The position numbers were made by a program, and so were the translations under genes. A model generated the notes under the pieces. That model ran no database searches. It saw only the letters and a program-made list of their open reading frames with translations, and had not been told where the DNA came from. Shown here one piece after another: positions 36,801 to 48,849 of a stretch of DNA of 64,000 bases (the stretch's first letter is position 1; the number at the start of each line of letters is the position of its first letter). Source of the stretch: Metallyticus violacea (taxonomy: Eukaryota; Arthropoda; Insecta; Mantodea; Metallyticidae); NCBI GenBank assembly GCA_030762175.1, contig JAUJEO010000019.1, forward strand, positions 6,516,001 through 6,580,000, given 5' to 3'.

Positions 36801-37798
36801 TTATACTAGTTTGATAGCCTCAGACAAGCATATTATGCGCAAAGAATCTCGAAAAGAAAAAAAATTTTTTTCGAAGTTTGGAAACTTCCTTAGAATCACT
36901 TTTTTTCCATTCTTATTTGAGATAACTTGTTCTCTTTCATTATACTTGTTTGGTAGCCTCAGACAAGCATATTATGCGCAAAGAATCTCGAAAAGAAAAA
37001 AATTTTTTTTCGAAGTTTGGAAACTTCGTTAGAATCACTTTTTTTCCGTTCTTATTTAAGATTACTGGTTCTCTTTCATTATACTAGTTTGATAGCCTCA
37101 GACAAGCATATTATGCGCAAAGAATCTCGAAAAGAAAAAAATTTTTTTTCGAAGTTTGGAAACTTCGTTAGAATCACTTTTTTTCCGTTCTTATTTGAGA
37201 TAACTTGTTCTCTTTCATTATACTAGTTTGATAGCCTTAGACAAGCATATTATGCACAAAGAATCTCGAAAAGAAAAAAATTTTTTTTCGAAGTTTGGAA
37301 ACTTCGTTAGAATCACTTTTTTTCCGTTCTTATTTGAGATTACTGGTTCTCTTTCATTATACTAGTTTGATAGCCTCAGACAAGCATATTATGCGCAAAG
37401 AATCTCGAAAAGAAAAAAAATTTATTTCGAAGTTTGGAAACTTCGTTAGAATCACTTTTTTTCCGTTCTTATTTGAGATAACTGGTTCTCTTTCATTATA
37501 CTAGTTTGATAGCCTCAGACAAGCATATTATGCGCAAAGAATCTCGAAAAGAAAAAAATTTTTTTTCGAAGTTTGGAAACTTCCTTAGAATCACTTTTTT
37601 TCCATTCTTATTTGAGATAACTTGTTCTCTTTCATTATACTTGTTTGATAGCCTTAGACAAGCATATAATGCGCAAAGAATCTCGAAAAGAAAAAAATTT
37701 TTTTTCGAAGTTTGGAAACTTCGTTATAATCACTTTTTTTCCGTTCTTATTTAAGATTACTGGTTCTCTTTCATTATATTAGTTTGATAGCCTCAGAC

Positions 37799-38632
37799 AA
37801 GCATATTATGCGCAAAGAATCTCGAAAAGAAAAAAATTTTTTTTCGGAGTTTGGAAACTTCGTTAGAATCACTTTTTTTCCGTTCTTATTTGAGATAACT
37901 TGTTCTCTTTTATTATACTTGTTTGATAGCCTTAGACAAGCATATTATGCGCAAAGAATCTCGAAAAGAAAAAAATTTTTTTTCCAAGTTTGGAAACTTC
38001 CTTAGAATCACTTTTTTTCCATTCTTATTTGAGTAAACTTGTTCTCTTTCATTATACTTGTTTGATAGCCTTAGACAAGCATATTATGCGCAAAGAATCA
38101 CGAAAAGAAAAAAAAATTTTTTCGAAGTTTGGAAACTTCGTTATAATCACTTTTTTTCCGTTCTTATTTAAGATTACTGGTTCTCTTTCATTATACTAGT
38201 TTGATAGACTCAGACAAGCATATTATGCGCAAAGAATCTCGAAAAGAAAAAAAATTTTTTTCGGAGTTTGGAAACTTCGTTAGAATCACTTTTTTTCCGT
38301 TCTTATTTGAGATAACTGGTTCTCTTTTATTATACTTGTTTGATAGCCTTAGACAAGCATATTATGCGCAAAGAATCTCGAAAAGAAAAAAATTTTTTTT
38401 CCAAGTTTGGAAACTTCCTTAGAATCACTTTTTTTCCATTCTTATTTGAGTAAACTTGTTCTCTTTCATTATACTTGTTTGATAGCCTTGGACAAGCATA
38501 TTATGCGCAAAGAATCACGAAAAGAAAAAAATTTTTTTTCGAAGTTTGGAAACTTCGTTATAATCACTTTTTTTCCGTTCTTATATAAGATTACTGGTTC
38601 TCTTTCATTATAATAGTTTGATAGCCTCAGAC
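37799..38632 (+). repeat. Three-monomer cassette, two tandem copies
   Basis: The TTCGGAG / TTCCAAG+GAGTAAAC / GAATCACG cassette occupies 37,799-38,215 and 38,216-38,632. In the first copy the third monomer has an A9T6 tract; in the second it has GCCTTGGAC, TATATAAG and TATAATAG. These changes let each copy be tracked into the next units, where GCCTTGGAC reappears near 41,256. Confidence 0.9.
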
Positions 38633-41090
38633 AAGCATATTATGCGCAAAGAAACTCGAAAAGAAAAAAATTTTTTTTCGAAGTTTGGAAACTTCGTTAG
38701 AATCACTTTTTTTCCGTTCTTATTTGAGATAACTTGTTCTCTTTCATTATACTAGTTTGATAGCCTTAGACAAGCATATTATGCGCAAATATTCTCGAAA
38801 AGAAAAAAATTTTTTTTCGAAGTTTGGAAACTTCGTTAGAATCACTTTTTTTCCGTTCTTATTTAAGATTACTGGTACTCTTTCATTATACTAGTTTGAT
38901 AGCCTCAGACAAGCATATTATGCGCAAAGAATCTCGAAAAGAAAAAAATTTTATTTCGAAGTTTGGAAACTTCGTTAGAATCACTTTTTTTCCGTTCGTA
39001 TTTGACATAACTGGTTCTCTTTCATTATACTGGTTTGATAGCCTCAGAAAAGCATATTATGCGCAAAGAATCTCTAAAAGAAAAAATTTTTTTTTCGAAG
39101 TTTGGAAACTTCGTTAGAATCACTTTTTTTCCGTTCTTATTTGAGATAACTGGTTCTCTTTCATTATACTAGTTTGATATCCTCAGAAAAGCATAGGTAT
39201 GCGCAAAGAATCTCGAAAAGAAAAAAATTTTTTTTCGAAGTTTGGAAACTTCGTTAGAATCACTTTTTTTCCGTTCTTATTTGAGATAACTGGTTCTCTT
39301 TCATTATACTAGTTTGATAGCCTCAGACAAGCATATTATGCGCAAAGAATCTCGAAAAGAAAAAAATTTTTTTTCGAAGTTTGGAAACTTCCTTAGAATC
39401 ACTTTTTTTCCATTCTTATTTGAGATAACTTGTTCTCTTTCATTATACTTGTTTGATAGCCTTAGACAAGCATATTATGCGCAAAGAATCTCGAAAAGAA
39501 AAAAATTTTTTTTCGAATTTTGGAAACTTCGTTAGAATCACTTTTTTTCCGTTCTTATTTGAGATAACTGGTTTTTTTTCATTATACTAGTTTGATAGCC
39601 TCAGACAAGCATATTATGCGCAAAGAATCTCGAAAAGAAAAAAATTTTTTTTCGAAGTTTGGAAACTTCGTTAGAATCACTTTTTTTCCGTTCTTATTTG
39701 AGATAACTGGTTCTCTTTCATTATAATAGTTTGATAGCTTCAGACAAGCATATTATGCGCAAAGAATCTCGAAAAGAAAAAAATTTTTTTTCGAAGTTTG
39801 GAAACTTCCTTAGAATCACTTTTTTTCCATTCTTATAACTTGTTCTCTTTCATTATACTTGTTTGATAGCCTTAGACAAGCATATTATGCGCAAAGAATC
39901 TCGAAAAGAAAAAATTTTTTTTCGAAGTTTGGAAACTTCGTTAGAATCACTTTTATTACGTTCTTATTTGAGATAACTGGTTTTTTTTCATTATACAATT
40001 TTGATAGCCTCAGACAAGCATATTATGCGCAAAGAATCTCGAAAAGAAAAAAAATTTTTTTCGAAGTTTGGAAACTTCCTTAGAATCACTTTTTTTCCAT
40101 TCTTATTTGAGATAACTTGTTCTCTTTCATTATACTTGTTTGGTAGCCTCAGACAAGCATATTATGCGCAAAGAATCTCGAAAAGAAAAAAATTTTTTTT
40201 CGAAGTTTGGAAACTTCGTTAGAATCACTTTTTTTCCGTTCTTATTTAAGATTACTGGTTCTCTTTCATTATACTAGTTTGATAGCCTCAGACAAGCATA
40301 TTATGCGCAAAGAATCTCGAAAAGAAAAAAATTTTTTTTCGAAGTTTGGAAACTTCGTTAGAATCACTTTTTTTCCGTTCTTATTTGAGATAACTTGTTC
40401 TCTTTCATTATACTAGTTTGATAGCCTTAGACAAGCATATTATGCACAAAGAATCTCGAAAAGAAAAAAATTTTTTTTCGAAGTTTGGAAACTTCGTTAG
40501 AATCACTTTTTTTCCGTTCTTATTTGAGATTACTGGTTCTCTTTCATTATACTAGTTTGATAGCCTCAGACAAGCATATTATGCGCAAAGAATCTCGAAA
40601 AGAAAAAAATTTTATTTCGAAGTTTGGAAACTTCGTTAGAATCACTTTTTTTCCGTTCTTATTTGAGATAACTGGTTCTCTTTCATTATACTAGTTTGAT
40701 AGCCTCAGACAAGCATATTATGCGCAAAGAATCTCGAAAAGAAAAAAATTTTTTTTCGAAGTTTGGAAACTTCCTTAGAATCACTTTTTTTCCATTCTTA
40801 TTTGAGATAACTTGTTCTCTTTCATTATACTTGTTTGATAGCCTTAGACAAGCATATAATGCGCAAAGAATCTCGAAAAGAAAAAATTTTTTTTCGAAGT
40901 TTGGAAACTTCGTTATAATCATTTTTTTTCCGTTCTTATTTAAGATTACTGGTTCTCTTTCATTATACTAGTTTGATAGCCTCAGACAAGCATATTATGC
41001 GCAAAGAATCTCGAAAAGAAAAAAATTTTTTTTCGGAGTTTGGAAACTTCGTTAGAATCACTTTTTTTCCGTTCTTATTTGAGATAACTT
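38320..41090 (+). repeat. 20-monomer higher-order unit, copy 1 (~2,771 bp)
   Basis: Markers repeat 2,771-2,772 bp downstream: CAAATATTC near 38,787 and 41,558, GTTCGTATTTGACATAAC-type copy near 38,994 against 41,766, AGGT near 39,197 and 41,967, the 7-bp deletion CTTATAACTT at 39,832 and 42,603, TACAATTTTG near 39,995 and 42,766, and TTTGGTAGCC near 40,139 and 42,910. The length equals 20 x 139 minus 7 for the deletion, minus two short tracts, plus one AGGT, giving 2,772; the further base is lost downstream at 42,266. Confidence 0.88.
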
Positions 41091-41404
41091 GTTCTCTTTT
41101 ATTATACTTGTTTGATAGCCTTAGACAAGCATATTATGCGCAAAGAATCTCGAAAAGAAAAAAATTTTTTTTCCAAGTTTGGAAACTTCCTTAGAATCAC
41201 TTTTTTTCCATTCTTATTTGAGTAAACTTGTTCTCTTTCATTATACTTGTTTGATAGCCTTGGACAAGCATATTATGCGCAAAGAATCACGAAAAGAAAA
41301 AAATTTTTTTTCGAAGTTTGGAAACTTCGTTATAATCACTTTTTTTCCGTTCTTATTTAAGATTACTGGTTCTCTTTCATTATAATAGTTTGATAGCCTC
41401 AGAC
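40988..41404 (+). repeat. Three-monomer cassette, single copy
   Basis: Only one cassette copy is present in this unit. Its first monomer resembles the first cassette of 37,799 (AACTTG with TTTTATTATAC), while its end resembles the second cassette of 38,216 (GCCTTGGAC, TATAATAG). This is the expected product of an exchange between the two tandem cassettes, collapsing two copies to one. Confidence 0.85.
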
Positions 41405-43861
41405 AAGCATATTATGCGCAAAGAATCTCGAAAAGAAAAAAATTTTTTTTCGAAGTTTGGAAACTTCGTTAGAATCACTTTTTTTCCGTTCTTATTTGAG
41501 ATAACTTGTTCTCTTTCATTATACTAGTTTGATAGCCTTAGACAAGCATATTATGCGCAAATATTCTCGAAAAGAAAAAAATTTTTTTTCGAAGTTTGGA
41601 AACTTCGTTAGAATCACTTTTTTTCCGTTCTTATTTAAGATTAGTGGTACTCTTTCATTATACTAGTTTGATAGCCTCAGACAAGCATATTATGCGCAAA
41701 GAATCTCGAAAAGAAAAAAATTTTATTTCGAAGTTTGGAAACTTCGTTAGAATCACTTTTTTTCCGCTCGTATTTGACATAACTGGTTCTCTTTCATTAT
41801 ACTGGTTTGATAGCCTCAGAAAAGCATATTATGCGCAAAGAATCTCTAAAAGAAAAAATTTTTTTTTCGAAGTTTGGAAACTTCGTTAGAATCACTTTTT
41901 TTCCGTTCTTATTTGAGATAACTGGTTCTCTTTCATTATACTAGTTTGATATCCTCAGAAAAGCATAGGTATGCGCAAAGAATCTCGAAAAGAAAAAAAT
42001 TTTTTTTCGAAGTTTGGAAACTTCGTTAGAATCACTTTTTTTCCGTTCTTATTTGAGATAACTGGTTCTCTTTCATTATACTAGTTTGATAGCCTCAGAC
42101 AAGCATATTATGCGCAAAGAATCTCGAAAAGAAAAAAATTTTTTTTCGAAGTTTCGAAACTTCCTTAGAATCACTTTTTTTCCATTCTTATTTGAGATAA
42201 CTTGTTCTCTTTCATTATACTTGTTTGATAGCCTTAGACAAGCATATTATGCGCAAAGAATCTCGAAAAAAAAAAATTTTTTTTCGAATTTTGGAAACTT
42301 CGTTAGAATCACTTTTTTTCCGTTCTTATTTGAGATAACTGGTTTTTTTTCATTATACTAGTTTGATAGCCTCAGACAAGCATATTATGCGCAAAGTATC
42401 TCGAAAAGAAAAAAATTTTTTTTCGAAGTTTGGAAACTTCGTTAGAATCACATTTTTTCCGTTCTTATTTGAGATAACTGGTTCTCTTTCATTATAATAG
42501 TTTGATAGCTTCAGACAAGCATATTATGCGCAAAGAATCTCGAAAAGAAAAAAATTTTTTTTCGAAGTTTGGAAACTTCCTTAGAATCACTTTTTTTCCA
42601 TTCTTATAACTTGTTCTCTTTCATTATACTTGTTTGATAGCCTTAGACAAGCATATTATGCGCAAAGAATCTCGAAAAGAAAAATTTTTTTTTCGAAGTT
42701 TGGAAACTTCGTTAGAATCACTTTTATTCCGTTCTTATTTGAGATAACTGGTTTTTTTTCATTATACAATTTTGATAGCCTCAGACAAGCATATTATGCG
42801 CAAAGAATCTCGAAAAGAAAAAAATTTTTTTTCGAAGTTTGGAAACTTCCTTAGAATCACTTTTTTTCCATTCTTATTTGAGATAACTTGTTCTCTTTCA
42901 TTATACTTGTTTGGTAGCCTCAGACAAGCATATTATGCGCAAAGAATCTCGAAAAGAAAAAAATTTTTTTTCGAAGTTTGGAAACTTCGTTAGAATCACT
43001 TTTTTTCCGTTCTTATTTAAGATTACTGGTTCTCTTTCATTATACTAGTTTGATAGCCTCAGACAAGCATATTATGCGCAAAGAATCTCGAAAAGAAAAA
43101 AATTTTTTTTCGAAGTTTGGAAACTTCGTTAGAATCACTTTTTTTCCGTTCTTATTTGAGATAACTTGTTCTCTTTCATTATACTAGTTTGATAGCCTTA
43201 GACAAGCATATTATGCACAAAGAATCTCGAAAAGAAAAAAATTTTTTTTCGAAGTTTGGAAACTTCGTTAGAATCACTTTTTTTCCGTTCTTATTTGAGA
43301 TTACTGGTTCTCTTTCATTATACTAGTTTGATAGCCTCAGACAAGCATATTATGCGCAAAGAATCTCGAAAAGAAAAAAATTTTATTTCGAAGTTTGGAA
43401 ACTTCGTTAGAATCACTTTTTTTCCGTTCTTATTTGAGATAACTGGTTCTCTTTCATTATACTAGTTTGATAGCCTCAGACAAGCATATTATGCGCAAAG
43501 AATCTCGAAAAGAAAAAAATTTTTTTTCGAAGTTTGGAAACTTCCTTAGAATCACTTTTTTTCCATTCTTATTTGAGATAACTTGTTCTCTTTCATTATA
43601 CTTGTTTGATAGCCTTAGACAAGCATATAATGCGCAAAGAATCTCGAAAAGAAAAAATTTTTTTTCGAAGTTTGGAAACTTCGTTATAATCATTTTTTTT
43701 CCGTTCTTATTTAAGATTACTGGTTCTCTTTCATTATACTAGTTTGATAGCCTCAGACAAGCATATAATGCGCAAAGAATCTCGAAAAGAAAAAAATTTT
43801 TTTTCGGAGTTTGGAAACTTCGTTAGAATCACTTTTTTTCCGTTCTTATTTGAGATAACTT
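41091..43861 (+). repeat. 20-monomer higher-order unit, copy 2 (~2,771 bp)
   Basis: This is the tandem partner of 38,320-41,090. Private differences include TTAGTGGTAC near 41,641, CCGCTCGTATT near 41,764, a CG-core dyad at 42,148, an uninterrupted A11 run near 42,265 caused by loss of the G in AAAAGAAAA, AAAGTATC near 42,394 and CACATTTTTTCC near 42,449. Homology continues to about 44,028, where GCCTTAGAC replaces GCCTTGGAC. Confidence 0.88.
42148..42163. other. 16-bp palindrome in a type A monomer
   Basis: GAAGTTTCGAAACTTC arises from the same GG-to-CG change, here in a type A background where the outer pair is C-C. The equivalent monomer 2,772 bp upstream retains GG, so this change is independent. 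Confidence 0.93.
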
Positions 43862-44592
43862 GTTCTCTTTTATTATACTTGTTTGATAGCCTTAGACAAG
43901 CATATTATGCGCAAAGAATCTCGAAAAGAAAAAAATTTTTTTTCCAAGTTTGGAAACTTCCTTAGAATCACTTTTTTTCCATTCTTATTTGAGTAAACTT
44001 GTTCTCTTTCATTATACTTGTTTGATAGCCTTAGACAAGCATATTATGCGCAAAGAATCACGAAAAGAAAAAAATTTTTTTTCGAAGTTTGGAAACTTCG
44101 TTATAATCACTTTTTTTCCGTTCTTATTTAAGATTACTGGTTCTCTTTCATTATACTAGTTTGATAGCCTCAGACAAGCATATTATGCGCAAAGAATCTC
44201 GAAAAGAAAAAAATTTTTTTTCGGAGTTTGGAAACTTCGTTAGAATCACTTTTTTTCCGTTCTTATTTGAGATAACTGGTTCTCTTTTATTATACTTGTT
44301 TGATAGCCTTAGACAAGCATATTATGCGCAAAGAATCTCGAAAAGAAAAAAATTTTTTTTCCAAGTTTGGAAACTTCCTTAGAATCACTTTTTTTCCATT
44401 CTTATTTGAGTAAACTTGTTCTCTTTCATTATACTTGTTTGATAGCCTTAGACAAGCATATTATGCGCAAAGAATCACGAAAAGAAAAAAATTTTTTTTC
44501 GAAGTTTGGAAACTTCGTTATAATCACTTTTTTTCCGTTCTTATTTAAGATTACTGGTTCTCTTTCATTATAATAGTTTGATAGCCTCAGAC
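43759..44592 (+). repeat. Three-monomer cassette, two tandem copies
   Basis: The cassette is again doubled, at 43,759-44,175 and 44,176-44,592. GCCTTAGAC is found in both copies, unlike the GCCTTGGAC near 41,256. The first copy starts with CATATAATG, shared with the preceding monomer near 43,625. Differences between the two copies are few. Confidence 0.9.
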
Positions 44593-45924
44593 AAGCATAT
44601 TATGCGCAAAGAATCTCGAAAAGAAAAAAATTTTTTTTCTAAGTTTGGAAACTTCGTTAGAATCACTTTTTTTCCGTTCTTATTTGAGATAACTTGTTCT
44701 CTTTCATTATACTAGTTTGATAGCCTTAGACAAGCAATTTATGCGCAAATATTCTCGAAAAGAAAAAAATTTTTTTTCGAAGTTTGGAAACTTCGTTAGA
44801 ATCACTTTTTTTCCGTTCTTATTTAAGATTACTGGTACTCTTTCATTATACTAGTTTGATAGCCTGAGACAAGCATATTATGCGCAAAGAATCTCGAAAA
44901 GAAAAAAATTTTATTTCGAAGTTTGGAAACTTCGTTAGAATCACTTTTTTTCCGTTCTTATTTGACATAACTGGTTCTCTTTCATTATACTGGTTTGATA
45001 GCCTCAGAAAAGCATATTATGCGCAAAGAATCTCTAAAAGAAAAAATTTTTTTTTCGAAGTTTGGAAACTTCGTTAGAATCACTTTTTTTCCGTTCTTAT
45101 TTGAGATAACTGGTTCTCTTTCATTATACTAGTTTGATATCCTCAGAAAAGCATAGGTATGCGCAAAGAATCTCGAAAAGAAAAAAATTTTTTTTCGAAG
45201 TTTGGAAACTTCGTTAGAATCACTTTTTTTCCGTTCTTATTTGAGATAACTTGTTCTCTTTCATTATACTAGTTTGATAGCCTTAGACAAGCATATTATG
45301 CACAAAGAATCTCGAAAAGAAAAAAATTTTTTTTCGAAGTTTGGAAACTTCGTTAGAATCACTTTTTTTCCGTTCTTATTTGAGATTACTGGTTCTCTTT
45401 CATTATACTAGTTTGATAGCCTCAGACAAGCATATTATGCGCAAAGAATCTCGAAAAGAAAAAAATTTTATTTCGAAGTTTGGAAACTTCGTTAGAATCA
45501 CTTTTTTTCCGTTCTTATTTGAGATAACTGGTTCTCTTTCATTATACTAGTTTGATAGCCTCAGACAAGCATATTATGCGCAAAGAATCTCGAAAAGAAA
45601 AAAATTTTTTTTCGAAGTTTGGAAACTTCCTTAGAATCACTTTTTTTCCATTCTTATTTGAGATAACTTGTTCTCTTTCATTATACTTGTTTGATAGCCT
45701 TAGACAAGCATATAATGCGCAAAGAATCTCGAAAAGAAAAAATTTTTTTTCGAAGTTTGGAAACTTCGTTAGAATCACTTTTTTTCCGTTCTTATTTGAG
45801 ATAACTGGTTTTTTTTCATTATACTAGTTTGATAGCCTCAGACAAGCATATTATGCGCAAAGAATCTCGAAAAGAAAAAAATTTTTTTTCGAAGTTTGGA
45901 AACTTCGTTAGAATCACTTTTTTT
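43862..45924 (+). repeat. Truncated third unit of the 20-monomer family
   Basis: This stretch continues the family with a doubled cassette, a CAAGCAATTTATG variant near 44,731, CAAATATTC near 44,747 and TTGACATAAC near 44,963. After the AGGT monomer near 45,156 it jumps to the GCACAAAG copy near 45,300. Against the previous unit the shift drops from 3,189 to 2,085 bp, a loss of 1,104 bp. That is eight monomers less the 7-bp deletion and one short tract they carried. The AGGT monomer is chimeric, with a type D 3' half in place of type C. Confidence 0.83.
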
Positions 45925-48041
45925 CCGTTCTTATTTGAGATAACTGGTTCTGTTTCATTATACTAGTTTGATAGCCTCAGAAAAGCATAGGTATGCCCAA
46001 AGAATCTCGAAAAGAAAAAAAATTTTTTTCGAAGTTTGGAAACTTCGTTAGAATCACTTTTTTTCCGTTCTTATTTGAGATAACTGGTTCTCTTTCATTA
46101 TACTAGTTTGATAGCCTCAGACAAGCATATTATGCGCAAAGAATCTCGAAAAGAAAAAAATTTTTTTTCGAAGTTTGGAAACTTCCTTAGAATCACTTTT
46201 TTTCCATTCTTATTTGAGATAACTTGTTCTCTTTCATTATACTTGTTGGATAGCCTTAGACAAGCATATTATGCGCAAAGAATCTCGAAAAGAAAAAAAT
46301 TTTTTTTCGAAGTTTGGAAACTTCGTTAGAATCACTTTTTTTCCGTTCTTATTTAAGATTACTGGTTCGCTTTCATTATACTAGTTTGATAGCCTCAGAC
46401 AAGCATATTATGCGCAAAGAATCTCGAAAAGAAAAAAATTTTTTTTCGAAGTTTGGAAACTTCGTTAGAATCACTTTTTTTCCGTTCTTATTTGAGATAA
46501 CTTGTTCTCTTTCATTATACTAGTTTGATAGCCTTAAACAAGCATATTATGCGCAAAGAATCTCGAAAAGAAAAAAATTTTTTTTCGAAGTTTGGAAACT
46601 TCGTTAGAATCACTTTTTTTCCGTTCTTATTTGAGATAACTGGTTCTCTTTCATTATACTAGTTTGATAGTCTCAGAAAAGCATATTATGCGCAAAGAAT
46701 CTAGAAAAGAAAAAATTTTTTTTCGAAGATTGGAAACCTCGTTAGAATCACTTTTTTTCCGTTCTTATTTGAGATAACTGGTTCTCTTTCATTATACTAG
46801 TTTGATAGCCTCAGACAAGCATATTATGCGCAAAGAATCTCGAAAAGAACAAAATTTTTTTTCGAAGTTTGGAAACTTCCTTAGAATCACTTTTTTTCCA
46901 TTCTTATTTGAGATAACTTGTTCTCTTTCATTATACTAGTTTGATAGCCTTAGACAAGCATATTATGCGCAAAGAATCTCGAAAAGAAAAAAATTTTTTT
47001 TCGAAGTTTGGAAACTTCCTTAGAATCACTTTTTTTCCATTCTTATTTGAGATAACTTGTTCTCTTTCATTATACTTGTTTGATAGCCTTAGACAAGCAT
47101 ATTATGCGCAAAGAATCTCGAAAAGAAAAAAAATTTTATTCGAAGTTTGGAAATTTCGTTAGAATCACTTTTTTTCCGTTCTTATTTGAGATAACTGGTT
47201 CTCTTTCATTATACTAGTTTGATAGCCTCAGACAAGCATATTATGCGCAAAGAATCTCGAAAAGAAAAAAATTTTTTTTCGAAGTTTGGAAACTTCCTTA
47301 GAATCACTTTTTTTCCATTCTTATTTGAGATAACTTGTTCTCTTTCATTATACTTGTTTGATAGCCTTAGACAAGCATATTATGCGCAAAGAATCTCGAA
47401 AAGAAAAAAATTTTTTTTCGAAGTTTGGAAACTTCGTTATAATCACTTTTTTCCGTTCTTATTTAAGATTACTGGTTCTCTTTCATTATACTAGTTTGAT
47501 AGCCTCAGACAAGCATATTATGCGCAAAGAATCTCGAAAAAAAAAAATTTTTTTTCGAAGTTTGGAAACTTCGTTAGAATCACTTTTTTTCCGTTCTTAT
47601 TTGAGATAACTGGTTCTCTTTCATTATACTAGTTTGATAGCCTTAGACAAGCATATTATGCGCAAAGAATCTCGAAAAGAAAAAAATTTTTTTTCCAAGT
47701 TAGGAAACTTCGTTAGAATCACTTTTTTCCGTTCTTATTTAAGATTACTGGTTCTCTTTCATTATACTAGTTTGATAGCCTCAGACAAGCATATTTTGCG
47801 CAAAGAATCTCGAAAAGATTAAAATTTTATTTCGAAGTTTGGAAACTTCGTTAGAATCACTTTTTTTCCCTTCTTATTTGAGATAACTGGTTCTCTTTCA
47901 TTATACTAGTTTGATAGCCTCAGACAAGCATATTATGCGCAAAGAATCTCGAAAAGAAAAAAATTTTTTTTCGAAGTTTGGAAACTTCCTTAGAATCACT
48001 TTTTTTCCATTCTTATTTGAGATAACTTGTTCTCTTTCATT
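45925..48041 (+). repeat. 15-monomer segment, copy 1
   Basis: From GGTTCTGTTTC near 45,948 the order of variants matches that from 48,873: AGGT/TATGCCC, TTGGATAG, GGTTCGCTTTC near 46,366 and 49,291, GCCTTAAAC near 46,532 and 49,457, CTAGAAAAG or CTAGAACAG near 46,701 and 49,627, TTCCAAGTTAGG near 47,694 and 50,621, and GATTAAAATTTTATTTCG near 47,817 and 50,744. The shift is 2,925-2,927 bp, close to 21 monomers plus the 9-bp insertion at 48,633. Confidence 0.87.
46679..46816 (+). repeat. First monomer of the CTAGAAAAG/GAAGATTGG/AACCTCG subtype
   Basis: Three linked changes define this subtype: CTCGAAAAG becomes CTAGAAAAG, CGAAGTTTGG becomes CGAAGATTGG and AAACTTCG becomes AAACCTCG. The last two put mismatches into the 18-bp dyad. 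It occurs about fifteen times and only in the right part of the window, for example near 48,350, 49,610, 51,420, 52,670, 53,640, 55,590, 56,840, 57,810, 58,650, 59,490, 60,050, 61,710, 62,690 and 63,240. This first copy also has a 14-bp A/T tract, so it is 138 bp. Confidence 0.87.
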
Positions 48042-48849
48042 ATACTTGTTTGATAGCCTTAGACAAGCATATTATGCGCAAAGAATCTCGAAAAGAAAAA
48101 AAATTTTTTTCGAAGTTTGGAAATTTCGTTAGAATCACTTTTTTTCCGTTCTTATTTGAGATAACTGGTTCTCTTTCATTATACTAGTTTGATAGCCTCA
48201 GACAAGCATATTATGCGCAAAGAATCTCGAAAAGAAAAAAATTTTTTTTCGAAGTTTGGAAACTTCGTTAGAATCACTATTTTTCCGTTCTTATTTGAGG
48301 TAACTGGTTCTCTTTCATTATACTAGTTTGATAGTCTCAGAAAAGCATATTATGCGCAAAGAATCTAGAAAAGAAAAAAATTTTTTTTCGAAGATTGGAA
48401 ACCTCGTTAGAATCACTTTTTTTCCGTTCTTATTTGAGATAACTGGTTCTCTTTCATTATACTATTTTGATAGCCTCAGACAAGCATATTATGCTCAAAT
48501 AATCTGGAAAAGAAAAAAATTTTTTTTCGAAGTTTGGAAACTTCCTTAGAATCACTTTTTTTCCATTCTTATTTGAGATAACTTGTTTTCTTTCATTATA
48601 CTAGTTTGATAGCCTTAGACAAGCATATTATGCATATTATGCGCAAAGAATCTCGAAAAGAAAAAAATTTTTTTTCGAAGTTTGGAAACTTCGTTAGAAT
48701 CACTTTTTTTCCGTTCTTATTTGAGATAACTGGTTCTCTTTCATTATACTAGTTTGATAGCCTCAGACAAGCATATTATGCGCAAAGAATCTCGAAAAGA
48801 AAAAAATTTTTTTTCGAAGTTTGGAAACTTCCTTAGAATCACTTTTTTT
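48042..48849 (+). repeat. Satellite spacer between the paired 15-monomer segments
   Basis: About six monomers lie between the two 15-monomer segments. They include an A8T7 copy with GGAAATTTCG near 48,118, GAGGTAAC near 48,297, a CTAGAAAAG/GAAGATTGG copy near 48,366, a TATGCTCAAATAATCTGG copy near 48,490, and the 9-bp duplication near 48,633. All are ordinary members of the family; nothing unique is inserted. Confidence 0.85.
48624..48641 (+). repeat. 9-bp tandem duplication inside a monomer
   Basis: CATATTATG is present twice in a row (48,624-48,632 and 48,633-48,641), where other monomers have it once. It is the largest small insertion seen in the window and accounts for the 9-bp excess in the 2,925-2,927-bp shift of the surrounding segments. 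Confidence 0.95.

Larger units (their letters stand above)
31043..38402 (+). repeat. 7,360-bp higher-order unit, copy B (53 monomers)
   Basis: This is the tandem partner of 23,127-31,042, shorter by 556 bp, which is exactly four monomers. Three (417 bp) are missing around 33,760-33,835 relative to copy A, and one net monomer differs around 34,608. Private changes include CAGTCTTATT near 36,359 against CAGTCGTATT near 28,999, ACTTGGTTAG near 36,056, TACTTTTTTG near 35,562, TATATTAG near 37,776, GATAGACTC near 38,204 and an A9T6 tract near 38,107. Homology to copy A runs slightly past the unit, to about 38,450. Confidence 0.92.

Noticed and set aside
40686..40922. Minus-strand open frames of 78 codons (also near 43,457 and 45,542)
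   Set aside because: They are antisense readings of the same monomers, open only because of a short A/T tract in one copy that shifts the frame. The three are copies made by HOR duplication.
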